DNA of 64,000 bases from Streptomyces sp. NRRL S-340 (GTDB lineage Bacteria; Actinomycetota; Actinomycetes; Streptomycetales; Streptomycetaceae): positions 97,818 through 161,817 of the forward strand of contig NZ_JOIY01000036.1 in the NCBI RefSeq assembly GCF_000720185.1. Direction: 5' to 3'. Below, piece after piece: positions 33,365-41,995 of this stretch. Position numbers and translations under genes: made by a program. The notes below the pieces were generated by a model. The model made no database searches and was not told the origin of the DNA. It saw only the letters and a list, made by a program, of their open reading frames with translations. Numbering within the stretch: position 1 is the stretch's first letter; the number at the start of each line of letters is the position of its first letter.

Positions 33365-34542
33365 CGACCACACCCGCCCCCACCCCCGCACCCCTGTCCC
33401 TGCCCGTCCCGGTCGTGCTCGCCGGGGCCCGCGGCCACGGCCGCACCCACCTCGACAACCTCCGCCGCCTCCAGGGCAAGGGCCTCGTCCGGCTGGTGGG
33501 CATCTGCGAACCGGCCCCGCTCACTGCGGGCGAGATCCCCGCCGGACTGGGCAGCCCCGCGCAGTCCGCCGACCTCGGCGCCCTGCTGGGCACCACCGGC
33601 GCGCGCGTCGCCGTCCTGTGCACCCCCATCCCCACCCACACCGGCCTGGCGCTCACCGCCGCCGCGCGGGGCGTGCACATCCTCCTGGAGAAGCCGCCCA
33701 CGCCGTCGATGGCCGAGTTCCGGCGCCTGTGCGACGGGATCGCAGCCGCCGGCGTGGCCTGCCAGATCGGCTTCCAGTCACTGGGCTCGCACGCCGTGCC
33801 CGCCGTCCGGGAACTGATCGCCCAGGGCGCGATCGGAGAGGTCACCGGAGCGGGCGGCGCCGGAGCCTGGGCACGCGACGAGGCGTACTACCGGCGCGCC
33901 CCCTGGGCCGGCAGGCGCCGCCTGAACGGCACCGACGTGGTCGACGGCGTCCTCACCAACCCGCTCGCCCACATCACCGCCACCGCCCTCGCCCTGCTCG
34001 GCACCACCCGCGCACAGGACGTCACCGGCATCGAGACCGAGCTGTGGCGGGCCAACGCCATCGAGTCCGACGACACCTCCTGCGCCCGCCTCACCACCAC
34101 CCGCGCACCGCTCACCGTCGCCGCGACCCTGTGCGCCGAACACCCCGGCGAGCCGTACGTCCTGGTGCACGGCAGCCGCGGCCGGATCACCTTCTGGTAC
34201 AAGCAGGACAGGGTGCTGCTGCAACGCGCGGGCCACGGCCCGCAGGAGTTCCACCACGGCCGCACCGACCTGCTGGAGAACCTGCTCGCGCACCTCACCT
34301 CCGGGGCGGACCTGCTGGTCCCGCCCGACGCCACGGGCGCCTTCATGCGGCTCGTCGAAGCCGTCCGCACCGCCCCCGGCCCCGCGCCGCTGCCCGCCGC
34401 GGCCTGGCGGACGCCCCCCGGCGAGCACCGGCGGACCGTGCCCGGCGTCGACGAACTCGTCGCGGCCGCGGCCGACACCCTCTCCCTCTACTCCGAACTA
34501 GGCGCCGCCTGGGCCCGGCCGAAGGAGGCGACCCGCGGATGA
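33361..34542 (+). CDS. Gfo/Idh/MocA family oxidoreductase
   Basis: NAD(P)-dependent sugar oxidoreductase of 393 residues. The Rossmann start GARGHGRTHLDNL is at about residues 22-34 and the family EKP motif is in LLEKPPTPSM at about 107-116. The C-terminal half is the mixed sheet that binds sugar, with the His in NPLAHITATAL. Overlaps the permease and the DUF6807 gene by four bases each. Similar trios of Gfo/Idh, DUF6807 and glycosidase occur in plant-polysaccharide loci. Substrate not assigned. Confidence 0.9.
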   Translation: MTTTPAPTPAPLSLPVPVVLAGARGHGRTHLDNLRRLQGKGLVRLVGICEPAPLTAGEIPAGLGSPAQSADLGALLGTTGARVAVLCTPIPTHTGLALTAAARGVHILLEKPPTPSMAEFRRLCDGIAAAGVACQIGFQSLGSHAVPAVRELIAQGAIGEVTGAGGAGAWARDEAYYRRAPWAGRRRLNGTDVVDGVLTNPLAHITATALALLGTTRAQDVTGIETELWRANAIESDDTSCARLTTTRAPLTVAATLCAEHPGEPYVLVHGSRGRITFWYKQDRVLLQRAGHGPQEFHHGRTDLLENLLAHLTSGADLLVPPDATGAFMRLVEAVRTAPGPAPLPAAAWRTPPGEHRRTVPGVDELVAAAADTLSLYSELGAAWARPKEATRG

Positions 34543-35384
34543 CGGCTGACGACTCCCCGGTGCTGCGGGTCGCGGGCCGCCCGGTCGCCCGCTGCGTCAC
34601 CCGGCCACGACTGCCCGAACGGCTCGCCCCCCGCCCCTACCTGCACCCCGTCACCACCCTGGCAGGCACCGCCGTCACCGAACTGAGCCCCGCCGACCAC
34701 CTCCACCACCTCGGCGTCGGTGTCGCCGTCCCCGACGTCGAGGGGCACAACTTCTGGGGCGGCCGGACCTTCGTCCGCGACCGGGGCCCGGTCGAACTGG
34801 ACAACCACGGCGCCCAGCGGCACACCGGGTTCCCGCTCCGCGGGAGCGACCGCTTCGAGGAGGAGCTGCGCTGGGTCGCCGCCGGCCGCGAACTGCTCAG
34901 GGAACACCGCACCGTCACCGCCGCCCCGCTCACCGGCACCGCCTGGTCACTGGACCTCTCCTTCTCCCTCACCAACGTCACCGGCGCCCCGCTCTCCCTC
35001 GGCAGCCCCGCCACCAACGGGCGCCCCGGCGCGGCCTACGGCGGCTTCTTCTGGCGCGCCCGCAAGGAGGACGAGCCCGCGCACGCCTTCACCGGCGCGG
35101 CCGACGGCGAGGCGGCGGTGCACGGCACCCGCGCCGACTGGCTGGCCCTGGCGGGACGCACCTGGACCCTGGTGTTCGCCGGGGCCACCGACGCCACCCG
35201 CCGCGACCCCTGGTTCGTACGGGCCGCCGACTACCCGGGCGTCGGCTCCTCGCTGGCCGGCGCCGAACGGCTGGCCGTCGCGCCCGGCGAGAGCGTCGTA
35301 CGCCGCGTCGTCACCGTCGTCGCCGACGGCCGGCTCGGCCGCGCCGAGGCGGCGGCCCTGGCCCGCGAGGCGGTGACCCGATGA
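34539..35384 (+). CDS. DUF6807 (PmoA-like) family protein
   Basis: A 281-residue beta-rich protein. Conserved family residues are seen in RPYLHPV and DHLHHLGVGVAV near the N-terminus, and in GFFWRARKE and GRTWTLVFAG later. Although called PmoA-like in databases, the family has no monooxygenase metal site and is usually encoded beside Gfo/Idh oxidoreductases in sugar loci. Coupled to both neighbours by four-base overlaps. A sugar-binding or isomerising role is plausible but unproven. Confidence 0.82.
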   Translation: MTADDSPVLRVAGRPVARCVTRPRLPERLAPRPYLHPVTTLAGTAVTELSPADHLHHLGVGVAVPDVEGHNFWGGRTFVRDRGPVELDNHGAQRHTGFPLRGSDRFEEELRWVAAGRELLREHRTVTAAPLTGTAWSLDLSFSLTNVTGAPLSLGSPATNGRPGAAYGGFFWRARKEDEPAHAFTGAADGEAAVHGTRADWLALAGRTWTLVFAGATDATRRDPWFVRAADYPGVGSSLAGAERLAVAPGESVVRRVVTVVADGRLGRAEAAALAREAVTR

Positions 35385-36913
35385 GCCTGCCCGGCGCCGA
35401 CCTCGGCGACGGCACCTACGCGAACCCCGTCCTGGACGCCGACTGGTCCGACCCCGACGTGCTGCGCGTCGGCGACGACTACCACCTCACCGCCTCCAGC
35501 TTCGGCCGCGCCCCCGGACTGCCGCTGCTGCACTCCCGCGACCTGGTCAACTGGACCCTGGTCGGGCACGCCCTCGAACGCCTCGAACCGGACGCCGGGT
35601 TCCGCCTGCCCCGCCACGACCGGGGGGTGTGGGCGCCCGCCCTGCGCCACCACGACGACCGCTTCTGGATCTTCTGGGGCGACCCCGACCACGGCATCTT
35701 CCAGATCAACGCCCCCGCCTTCCGCGGCCCCTGGACCCGCCCCCACCTCGTCAAGGCGGGCAAGGGACTCATCGACCCGTGCCCGCTGTGGGACGAGGAG
35801 ACCGGCGAGGCCTACCTCGTGCACGCCTGGGCCCGCTCCCGCTCCGGCGTCAAGAACCGGCTCACCGGCCACCGCATGCACCCCGACGGCACCGAACTCC
35901 TCGACGAGGGCAAGGTGATCGTCGACGCCGACCGGATCCCCGGCTGGTTCACCCTCGAAGGGCCCAAGCTGTACCGGCACGACGGCCGGTTCTGGATCCT
36001 GGCGCCCGCCGGGGGAGTGGAGACCGGCTGGCAGGGTGCCTTCCGCGCGCGCGACTTCTTCGGGCCCTACGAGTACCGGGTCGTCCTGGAGCAGAAGGAC
36101 ACCGGCGTCAACGGCCCCCACCAGGGCGGCTGGGTGCGCACCCGGCAGGGCGAGGACTGGTTCCTGCACTTCCAGCAGCGCGGCGCGTACGGCAGGGTCG
36201 TCCACCTCCAGCCGATGCGCTGGGAAGACGGGGACGGCTGGCCGGTCATCGGTGACGACGGCGCCCCCGTCGCCGTCCACCGCAAACCCGCCCTGCCGCC
36301 GCAGCCGCCCGCCGCGCCCGCCACCGACGACGACTTCCCCGGCGGCCGGTACGGCCGGCAGTGGCAGTGGACCGCCAACCCCCGCGACGGCTGGGCCACC
36401 CACCACTCGGGCGACGGCCTGCGGCTGACCTGCGTCCGCTCGCAGGGCGCGGACGACCTGCGCACCCTGCCCCATGTCCTCACCCAGCGGCTGCCGGGCC
36501 GGCCCTGCACGGTCGAGACGGAACTGCGCCTGGACGGCACCGGTCCGGGGGCGCGGGCGGGACTGGCCGTCCTCGGGGACGCGTACTGCTGGATCGGGCT
36601 GCGGCGCGAGGGCGACGGCACCGTCCGCCTGGTGCACCGGTTCGCCGAAGGGGACGGCGGCGGCGAACGCGACGCCGGCCCCGCGCGCCCCGCACCCGGC
36701 GGGCGGGTCGGGCTGCGCGTCGAGATCGGTGCCGGGGCGCGCTGCCGTTTCTTCTACGACCTCGGCGACGGCCTGCGCCCCTCCGGCCAGGTCTTCGCCG
36801 CCACCCCCTGGCGCTGGGTCGGTGCCCTGCTCGGCCTGTTCGCGTGCGCGCCCGCCGGGCCGGGGCACGCCGGGACGGCCGGCTTCACCCGGTTCCGCGT
36901 CACCGCTCCGTAA
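35381..36913 (+). CDS. Glycoside hydrolase family 43 enzyme
   Basis: A 510-residue intracellular glycosidase (no signal peptide). The five-bladed propeller spans about residues 1-310. The catalytic base is in ADWSDPDVLRVGDDYHL (Asp), the pKa modulator in LIDPCPLWDEETGEAYLVHAW (Asp, read in two parts), and the general acid in TLEGPKLYRHDG (Glu). The C-terminal beta-sandwich (about 320-510) is DUF1349-like. GH43 enzymes release arabinose or xylose, and this one likely acts on imported oligosaccharides. Last gene of the operon starting at 31548. Confidence 0.92.
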   Translation: MSLPGADLGDGTYANPVLDADWSDPDVLRVGDDYHLTASSFGRAPGLPLLHSRDLVNWTLVGHALERLEPDAGFRLPRHDRGVWAPALRHHDDRFWIFWGDPDHGIFQINAPAFRGPWTRPHLVKAGKGLIDPCPLWDEETGEAYLVHAWARSRSGVKNRLTGHRMHPDGTELLDEGKVIVDADRIPGWFTLEGPKLYRHDGRFWILAPAGGVETGWQGAFRARDFFGPYEYRVVLEQKDTGVNGPHQGGWVRTRQGEDWFLHFQQRGAYGRVVHLQPMRWEDGDGWPVIGDDGAPVAVHRKPALPPQPPAAPATDDDFPGGRYGRQWQWTANPRDGWATHHSGDGLRLTCVRSQGADDLRTLPHVLTQRLPGRPCTVETELRLDGTGPGARAGLAVLGDAYCWIGLRREGDGTVRLVHRFAEGDGGGERDAGPARPAPGGRVGLRVEIGAGARCRFFYDLGDGLRPSGQVFAATPWRWVGALLGLFACAPAGPGHAGTAGFTRFRVTAP

Positions 36914-36947
36914 GACACCCCCCGCGACCTCGACGAACGCCCGATCC

Positions 36948-37015
36948 CACCGATCTCCCGACCTCACCGATCTCCCGACCTCACCGATCTCCCGATCTCA
37001 ACGACTTCCCGCTCC
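36948..37015 (+). repeat. 17-bp tandem repeat, four copies, inside the operon
   Basis: Units start at 36948, 36965, 36982 and 36999; the consensus is CACCGATCTCCCGACCT and the last copy is degenerate. They fill most of the 150-base gap between GH43 and the binding-lipoprotein gene. CT-rich composition on the coding strand could affect RNA structure or processing between the two genes. Confidence 0.8.
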
Positions 37016-37063
37016 GCACCGCTTCACGATTTCTCGTCGTATCCGGAAGAAGAGAGCCGATCC

Positions 37064-38422
37064 ATGAAGAGCCGGTCAGTGAAGACCACCCTCCACAGAA
37101 GCAGGCGCCGCGCCGCCCTCGCCGTCGCACTGGGCTCCGCGCTCGCGCTCACCGCCACCGCCTGCGGCGACGACGGCAGCGGTTCGGGCGGCGCCAAGGG
37201 GGCCGAGGGGTCCGGCAAGGGCCGGATCACCTTCTGGGACAACAACGGCGGTGTGCGCACCGACATCTGGAAGCAGGTCATCGCCGACTTCGAGAAGAAG
37301 TACCCGGACATCAAGGTCGACTACGTCGGCATCCCCGCGGCGAGCGCCCAGTCCAAGTACGACACCGCGATCCAGGGCGGCGGACTGCCCGACGTCGGCG
37401 GCGTGGGCACCGCCATGCTCGCCGAGCTGGCGGCCCAGGGCGCGCTGGAGCCGCTGGACGGGCGGCTGGCGAAGAGCACGCTGAACGGGAAGCTCAGCCA
37501 GAACCTGCTCGGCGTGAGCAAGGCGGCGGGCGGCGGCGAGACCCTCTACCAGGTGCCGACCTCCGTGAACAACGGCACGCTGTGGTACCGCACGGACCTG
37601 TTCGAGAAGGCCGGGCTGGACGCCCCGACCAGCTGGCCGAAGTTCTACCGGGCCGCGGACAAGCTCACCGACAAGGGCAGGAACGCCTTCGGCTTCACCA
37701 TCCGCGGCGGCGAGGGCGCCATCGCCCCGGCCCTGGACGCGGTCTACGGGCAGAGCGGCATCACCTCGTTCTGGGACGGCGACAAGACGACCGTCGACGA
37801 CCCGAAGAACGTGGCCGCCCTGGAGAAGTACGTCGCGCTCTACAAGAAGGACACCCCCTCCGCCGACGTCAACAACGACTTCACCAAGATGGTCGCCCAG
37901 TGGGACAGCGGCACCATCGGCATGCTGAGCCACAACCTCGGCTCCTACCAGGACCACCTCAAGGCGCTGGGCAAGGGCAGGTTCCGCGGCATCCCCAACC
38001 CGACACTGGCCGACGGCAGCCGGGTGCAGGTGTCCAACCCGGTGGACGGACTCAGCCTGTTCAAGGCCGGCAAGAACAAGACGGCGGCCTGGAAGTTCAT
38101 CGAGTTCGCCGTCTCGGCCGCGGAGAACTCCAAGTTCAACGAGGCCGCCGGACAGGTGCCCGCCAACACGGAGGCCGCCAAGGACGCCTGGATCCAGCGG
38201 TCCGAGCCGACGAAGCTGGCGGCCGAGGCGCTCAACGGCGGCAACACGAAGATCGTGCAGCTGCCGTACTACCTGCCCGACTGGAACACCATCTCCAAGG
38301 CCGACAACGAGCCGAACTTCCAGAAGCTGCTGCTCGGCAAGATGACCGCGAAGCAGTTCCTGGACACGCTGGCCGGCCAGCTGAACAAGGCGCAGGCCGA
38401 GTGGAAGCAGCAGAGGGGCTGA
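37064..38422 (+). CDS. Sugar-binding lipoprotein of ABC importer
   Basis: Extracellular solute-binding protein of 452 residues. The signal peptide has a basic start, a hydrophobic core (ALAVALGSALAL) and a lipobox LTATAC with Cys at about residue 34, followed by an acidic/glycine spacer (GDDGSGSGG). The mature domain resembles the MalE/UgpB family. It should feed the permeases at 31548-33364, from which it is separated by the oxidoreductase-to-GH43 genes. Its downstream neighbour is a secreted SGNH esterase. Confidence 0.92.
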   Translation: MKSRSVKTTLHRSRRRAALAVALGSALALTATACGDDGSGSGGAKGAEGSGKGRITFWDNNGGVRTDIWKQVIADFEKKYPDIKVDYVGIPAASAQSKYDTAIQGGGLPDVGGVGTAMLAELAAQGALEPLDGRLAKSTLNGKLSQNLLGVSKAAGGGETLYQVPTSVNNGTLWYRTDLFEKAGLDAPTSWPKFYRAADKLTDKGRNAFGFTIRGGEGAIAPALDAVYGQSGITSFWDGDKTTVDDPKNVAALEKYVALYKKDTPSADVNNDFTKMVAQWDSGTIGMLSHNLGSYQDHLKALGKGRFRGIPNPTLADGSRVQVSNPVDGLSLFKAGKNKTAAWKFIEFAVSAAENSKFNEAAGQVPANTEAAKDAWIQRSEPTKLAAEALNGGNTKIVQLPYYLPDWNTISKADNEPNFQKLLLGKMTAKQFLDTLAGQLNKAQAEWKQQRG

Positions 38423-38430
38423 CCGGCGGC

Positions 38431-39261
38431 ATGTCCCTCACCGGCCCCGCCGGCCTTGCCGGCCCCTCCCGCAGACAGCTCACCGCCGCGGCCCTCGCCG
38501 CCGTGCCGGCCGCCCTCGCGGCGCCCGGCACGGCGCGGGCCGCGGGCCGCCACTATCCGGCCCGCACCCTCCACATCGCCGGTGACTCCACCGCCGCCCA
38601 GAAGTACGCCGGCGAGGCCCCCGAGACCGGCTGGGGCATGGCCCTGCCGTTCTTCCTGGGGCACCGGGTCACCGTCGCCGACCACGCCGTGAACGGGCGC
38701 AGTTCGAAGAGCTTCGTCGACGAGGGGCGGCTCGCGGCCGTCCTCTCCGTGATCCGCCCGCACGACGTCCTGCTCGTCCAGTTCGCCCACAACGACGAGA
38801 AGAGGGCCGACCCCGCCCGGTACACCGAGCCCTGGACGACGTACCAGGACCATCTGCGCCTGTACGTCGAGGGCGCGCGCGCCCGCGGTGCCCGTCCGGT
38901 CCTCGCCACGCCGGTGGAGCGGCGCAGGTTCGACGCGGCCGGCGACGCCGTGCCCACCCACGGCGACTACCCGGCGGCGATGCGCGCGCTGGCCGCGGCG
39001 GAGGGCGTGCCGCTGCTCGACGTCGAGGCGCTGTCGCTCGCGCTGTGGCAGCGGCTCGGCGCCGAGGAGACCAAGACGTACTTCAACTGGACCGCCACCG
39101 AGCAGGACAACACGCATTTCGACCCGCCGGGCGCCATCGCCGTGGCACGGCTGGTCGCGCGGGAGCTGCTGCGCACCCGTGTGCTCGCGCCGCACGACGT
39201 CGTCCGGCTGCACGACGAGATTCCTCCGTCCTGGATCACCTGGCCGGCTTCGGCCCCGTAA
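38431..39261 (+). CDS. Secreted SGNH esterase (rhamnogalacturonan acetylesterase type)
   Basis: A 276-residue exported esterase. The signal peptide spans about residues 1-38 with twin arginines (SRRQLTAAAL) and probable cleavage after GTARA, so Tat export is possible. Block I is IAGDSTAAQ (catalytic Ser), then GWGMALPFFL, NGRSSKSF (block II) and QFAHND (block III); block V has the Asp and His in DNTHFDPPGA. This pattern fits family CE12 rhamnogalacturonan acetylesterases. It would remove acetyl groups from pectin so that lyases can work. Confidence 0.9.
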   Translation: MSLTGPAGLAGPSRRQLTAAALAAVPAALAAPGTARAAGRHYPARTLHIAGDSTAAQKYAGEAPETGWGMALPFFLGHRVTVADHAVNGRSSKSFVDEGRLAAVLSVIRPHDVLLVQFAHNDEKRADPARYTEPWTTYQDHLRLYVEGARARGARPVLATPVERRRFDAAGDAVPTHGDYPAAMRALAAAEGVPLLDVEALSLALWQRLGAEETKTYFNWTATEQDNTHFDPPGAIAVARLVARELLRTRVLAPHDVVRLHDEIPPSWITWPASAP

Positions 39262-39278
39262 CCGAGGAGAACCGCACA

Positions 39279-40658
39279 GTGCGTACCCTGAGATGTCATG
39301 ATCGCGTCAGTGACGGCGCCGCGGGGCGCGGCAGCGGGAGGTCCGCGGCCCGCGTCCGCCGGACGGCCGCGGTGGCCGCGGGCTGCACAGCCGTGGTGCT
39401 GGCGGCCGCCACCGCCACCGCGTCCGCCCGGCCCTGCCCCCAGCACACCGACCCCGCCCGCCAGGTGCTGGCCGCCGAGGACGGCTGGGGCGCCTACGGG
39501 ACCGGCACGGCCGGCGGTGCGCGGGCCGACGCCGCGCACGTCTACACCGTGACCACCTGGGACGCCTTCAAGGCCGCCCTCGCCGCCGGCGGGGACGCCC
39601 CGAAGATCATCAAGGTCGAGGGGACCATCGACGCGGACGGCCCGGGCTGCGACTCCTTCGCCGTCCCCGGCTACGACTTCGGCACCTACCTGAAGACGTA
39701 CGCCCCCGAGACCTGGGGCCGCGACAAGGACCTGTCCGCCGAGCCCGACGACAGCCCCGAGGGCCTGCGCCGCGCCTCGCAGGCGCGCCAGGACGCCTTC
39801 GTCAAGGCCTACGTCCCCGCCCGCACCACCATCATCGGCGTCGGCGAGGACGCCGGCTTCAAGGGCGCCAGCCTGCAGATCAAGGGCGTCGACGACGTCA
39901 TCGTCCGCAACCTCACCTTCGAGAGCCCGCTGGACTGCTTCCCGCAGTGGGACCCGACCGACACCGCCGACGGCAACTGGAACTCCGAGTACGACAGCGC
40001 CGTCGTCCACGGCTCCACCCACGTGTGGATGGACCACGACACCTTCACCGACGGCGACCACCCGGACAGCACGCTGCCGCACTACTACGGCCGGATCTAC
40101 GAACAGCACGACGGCGAGCTGGACATCGTCAAGGGCGCGGACTACGTCACCGCGTCCTGGAACGTCTTCGCCGACCACGACAAGACCATCCTGATCGGCA
40201 ACAGCGACAGCGCCGCCACCGCCGCCGTCGACCGCGGCCACCTGAAGGTCACCTTCCACCACAACCTGTTCACCGGCCTGGTCGAGCGCGCCCCGCGGAT
40301 CCGCTTCGGCCAGGTCGACTCCTACGACAACCACTTCGTGGCGGGCCCCGGTTACGGCTACAGCTACGGCATCGGCATGGAGTCCCAGCTCGTCGCCGAG
40401 CACAACGCGTTCACCCTGCCGGCCGGGACCGGCGCGGGCACGATCCTCAAGAAGTGGAAGGAGGCGCCGGTCACCGCCGCCGACAACTACGTCAACGGCA
40501 GGCGCACCGATCTGATCGCCGTCCACAACGCCGAGGTCCCCTCCGAGATCCTCCGGGCGGGCGCGGGCTGGACGCCCGTCCTGCGCACGCACGTGGACCC
40601 CCCGCGCTCCGTCCCGGCCCTCGTCGGCCGCGGCGCGGGCGCGGGTCGCCTGCGCTGA
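39279..40658 (+). CDS. Secreted pectate lyase (PL1 family)
   Basis: Cleaves polygalacturonate by beta-elimination outside the cell. From the GTG at 39279 (with GAGGAGA nine bases upstream) it has 459 residues and a signal peptide ending near ATASA. The right-handed beta-helix shows the PL1 calcium and active-site signatures: NWNSEYDSAVVHGSTHVWMDH (aspartates, read in two parts), ADYVTASWN and LVERAPRIRFGQVDSYDN with the catalytic arginine. It lies between the SGNH esterase and pectinesterase genes, all three secreted. Confidence 0.93.
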   Translation: MRTLRCHDRVSDGAAGRGSGRSAARVRRTAAVAAGCTAVVLAAATATASARPCPQHTDPARQVLAAEDGWGAYGTGTAGGARADAAHVYTVTTWDAFKAALAAGGDAPKIIKVEGTIDADGPGCDSFAVPGYDFGTYLKTYAPETWGRDKDLSAEPDDSPEGLRRASQARQDAFVKAYVPARTTIIGVGEDAGFKGASLQIKGVDDVIVRNLTFESPLDCFPQWDPTDTADGNWNSEYDSAVVHGSTHVWMDHDTFTDGDHPDSTLPHYYGRIYEQHDGELDIVKGADYVTASWNVFADHDKTILIGNSDSAATAAVDRGHLKVTFHHNLFTGLVERAPRIRFGQVDSYDNHFVAGPGYGYSYGIGMESQLVAEHNAFTLPAGTGAGTILKKWKEAPVTAADNYVNGRRTDLIAVHNAEVPSEILRAGAGWTPVLRTHVDPPRSVPALVGRGAGAGRLR

Positions 40659-40743
40659 CGCGAGATGACCCGGGGGCCGGGGCGGCGCCCGCCGCCCCGG
40701 CCCGCCCTGCCCCCCACATCCCGAGACGTGAAGGAGCACCCGC

Positions 40744-41886
40744 ATGCCCTCCAGAAGGGACCTGCTGCTCGGCTCGGCCGCCGCGGCCGCCGCGCTCGGC
40801 CTGACCGCACTGCCCGCACCGCCCGCGCTCGGCCTGACCGCACCGCCCGCGCGGGCCGCCGCCGGGCACCCCCGCCCGTTCGGCCGCCACGGCTCACCGG
40901 CCGCCCGCCGCACGCCCCGTACCCTGTACGCCGACCCGCACGGCCGCGGTGACGTCACCACGGTCCAGGCGGCGGTGGACGCGGCGACCGGGACGGGCTG
41001 GACCCTTGTCCTGGCCGCGGGCACCTACCGTGAGACGGTCACCGTCCCCGCCGCCCTCACCGGCATGACCTGGCTCGGCGCCACGGACGACGCCCGCGAC
41101 GTGACGATCGTGTACGACAACGCGGCCGGCACCCCGAAACCCGACGGTTCCGGCCCCTACGGCACCTCCGGTTCGGCCACGGCCACCCTGAAGGCCGACG
41201 GCTTCACCGCACAAGGGATCACCTTCGCCAACGACTGGCTGCGCGCCGCTCACCCGGGAGTCATCGGCACCCAGGCGGTGGCCGCGAAGGTCCTGGGCGA
41301 CCGCTCGGCCTTCCTCGGCTGCCGCTTCCTGGGCCACCAGGACACCCTGTACGCGGACACGGCCTCCCTGACGGTCTTCGCCCGCCAGTACTACGCCCGC
41401 TGCTACGTCGAGGGCGACGTCGACTTCGTCTTCGGCCGCGCGACGGCGGTGTTCGAAGGGTGCGAGTTCCGCACCCTGAACCGCACCGACCTGGCGGCGC
41501 CCCCCTACGGCTTCGTCTTCGCCCCCTCCACGGCGGTGGCCGATCCGCGCGGCTACCTGGTCACGGCCTGCCGCGTCACCGGCGAGGCCCCGGCCGCCTC
41601 CTACAAACTGGCCCGCCCCTGGGTCCCCAGCTCCGACCCCACCGCCCGCCCCATGCTGACGGTCCGTGACACCTGGCTGGGCCGGACCGTCGACGCCGCG
41701 GCGCCGTACACCGACATGTCCGCCGCCCACCCGTGGCAGTCCCAGCGCTTCGCCGAACACCACGACAGGGGCCCGGGCGCGGCCATCCCCTTCCCCGCCA
41801 ACCGCCCCCAACTCACGGGCGCCCAGGCGAGAACGGCGACCCGGGAGGCGCACCTGGGGGACTGGGCGCCGTGGCGGCACCGGTGA
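40744..41886 (+). CDS. Secreted pectinesterase (CE8 family)
   Basis: Removes methyl esters from pectin. A 380-residue protein with a twin-arginine-like start (MPSRRDLLLGSAAAAAALGL), so Tat export is likely, and a duplicated stretch (LGLTALPAPPALGLTAPPA) in the signal region. Active-site signatures of the CE8 beta-helix are present: GTQAVAAKV, CRFLGHQDTLYAD (first Asp), YVEGDVDFVFGRATAVFEGC (second Asp) and ARPWVPSSD (Arg/Trp). Final gene of the pectin locus. Confidence 0.93.
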   Translation: MPSRRDLLLGSAAAAAALGLTALPAPPALGLTAPPARAAAGHPRPFGRHGSPAARRTPRTLYADPHGRGDVTTVQAAVDAATGTGWTLVLAAGTYRETVTVPAALTGMTWLGATDDARDVTIVYDNAAGTPKPDGSGPYGTSGSATATLKADGFTAQGITFANDWLRAAHPGVIGTQAVAAKVLGDRSAFLGCRFLGHQDTLYADTASLTVFARQYYARCYVEGDVDFVFGRATAVFEGCEFRTLNRTDLAAPPYGFVFAPSTAVADPRGYLVTACRVTGEAPAASYKLARPWVPSSDPTARPMLTVRDTWLGRTVDAAAPYTDMSAAHPWQSQRFAEHHDRGPGAAIPFPANRPQLTGAQARTATREAHLGDWAPWRHR

Positions 41887-41973
41887 GGACGGCCGCCCGC
41901 GCACGGGGCCGGCGGACGACGGCACGCGCACCGGTGGATATCGATCAGGCAACGAGGCTCGCGCCCATGGGGG

Positions 41974-41988
41974 TGACGCGCGTAGAAA
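41974..41988 (+). promoter_or_regulatory. TGACGCGCGTAGAAA motif before the acid phosphatase
   Basis: Exact 15-base match to the motif before the secreted nuclease (10666-10680). Here TAGAAA ends 7 bases before the ATG at 41996, suggesting it is the -10 of a leaderless transcript. A GGCAACG-rich stretch upstream gives no clear -35. Confidence 0.5.
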
Positions 41989-41995
41989 CCCTGTC

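Noticed and set aside
34539..35384. Methane/ammonia monooxygenase subunit suggested by the PmoA-like family name.
   Set aside because: The protein has no membrane helices and lies in a sugar operon; the name is historical for DUF6807.
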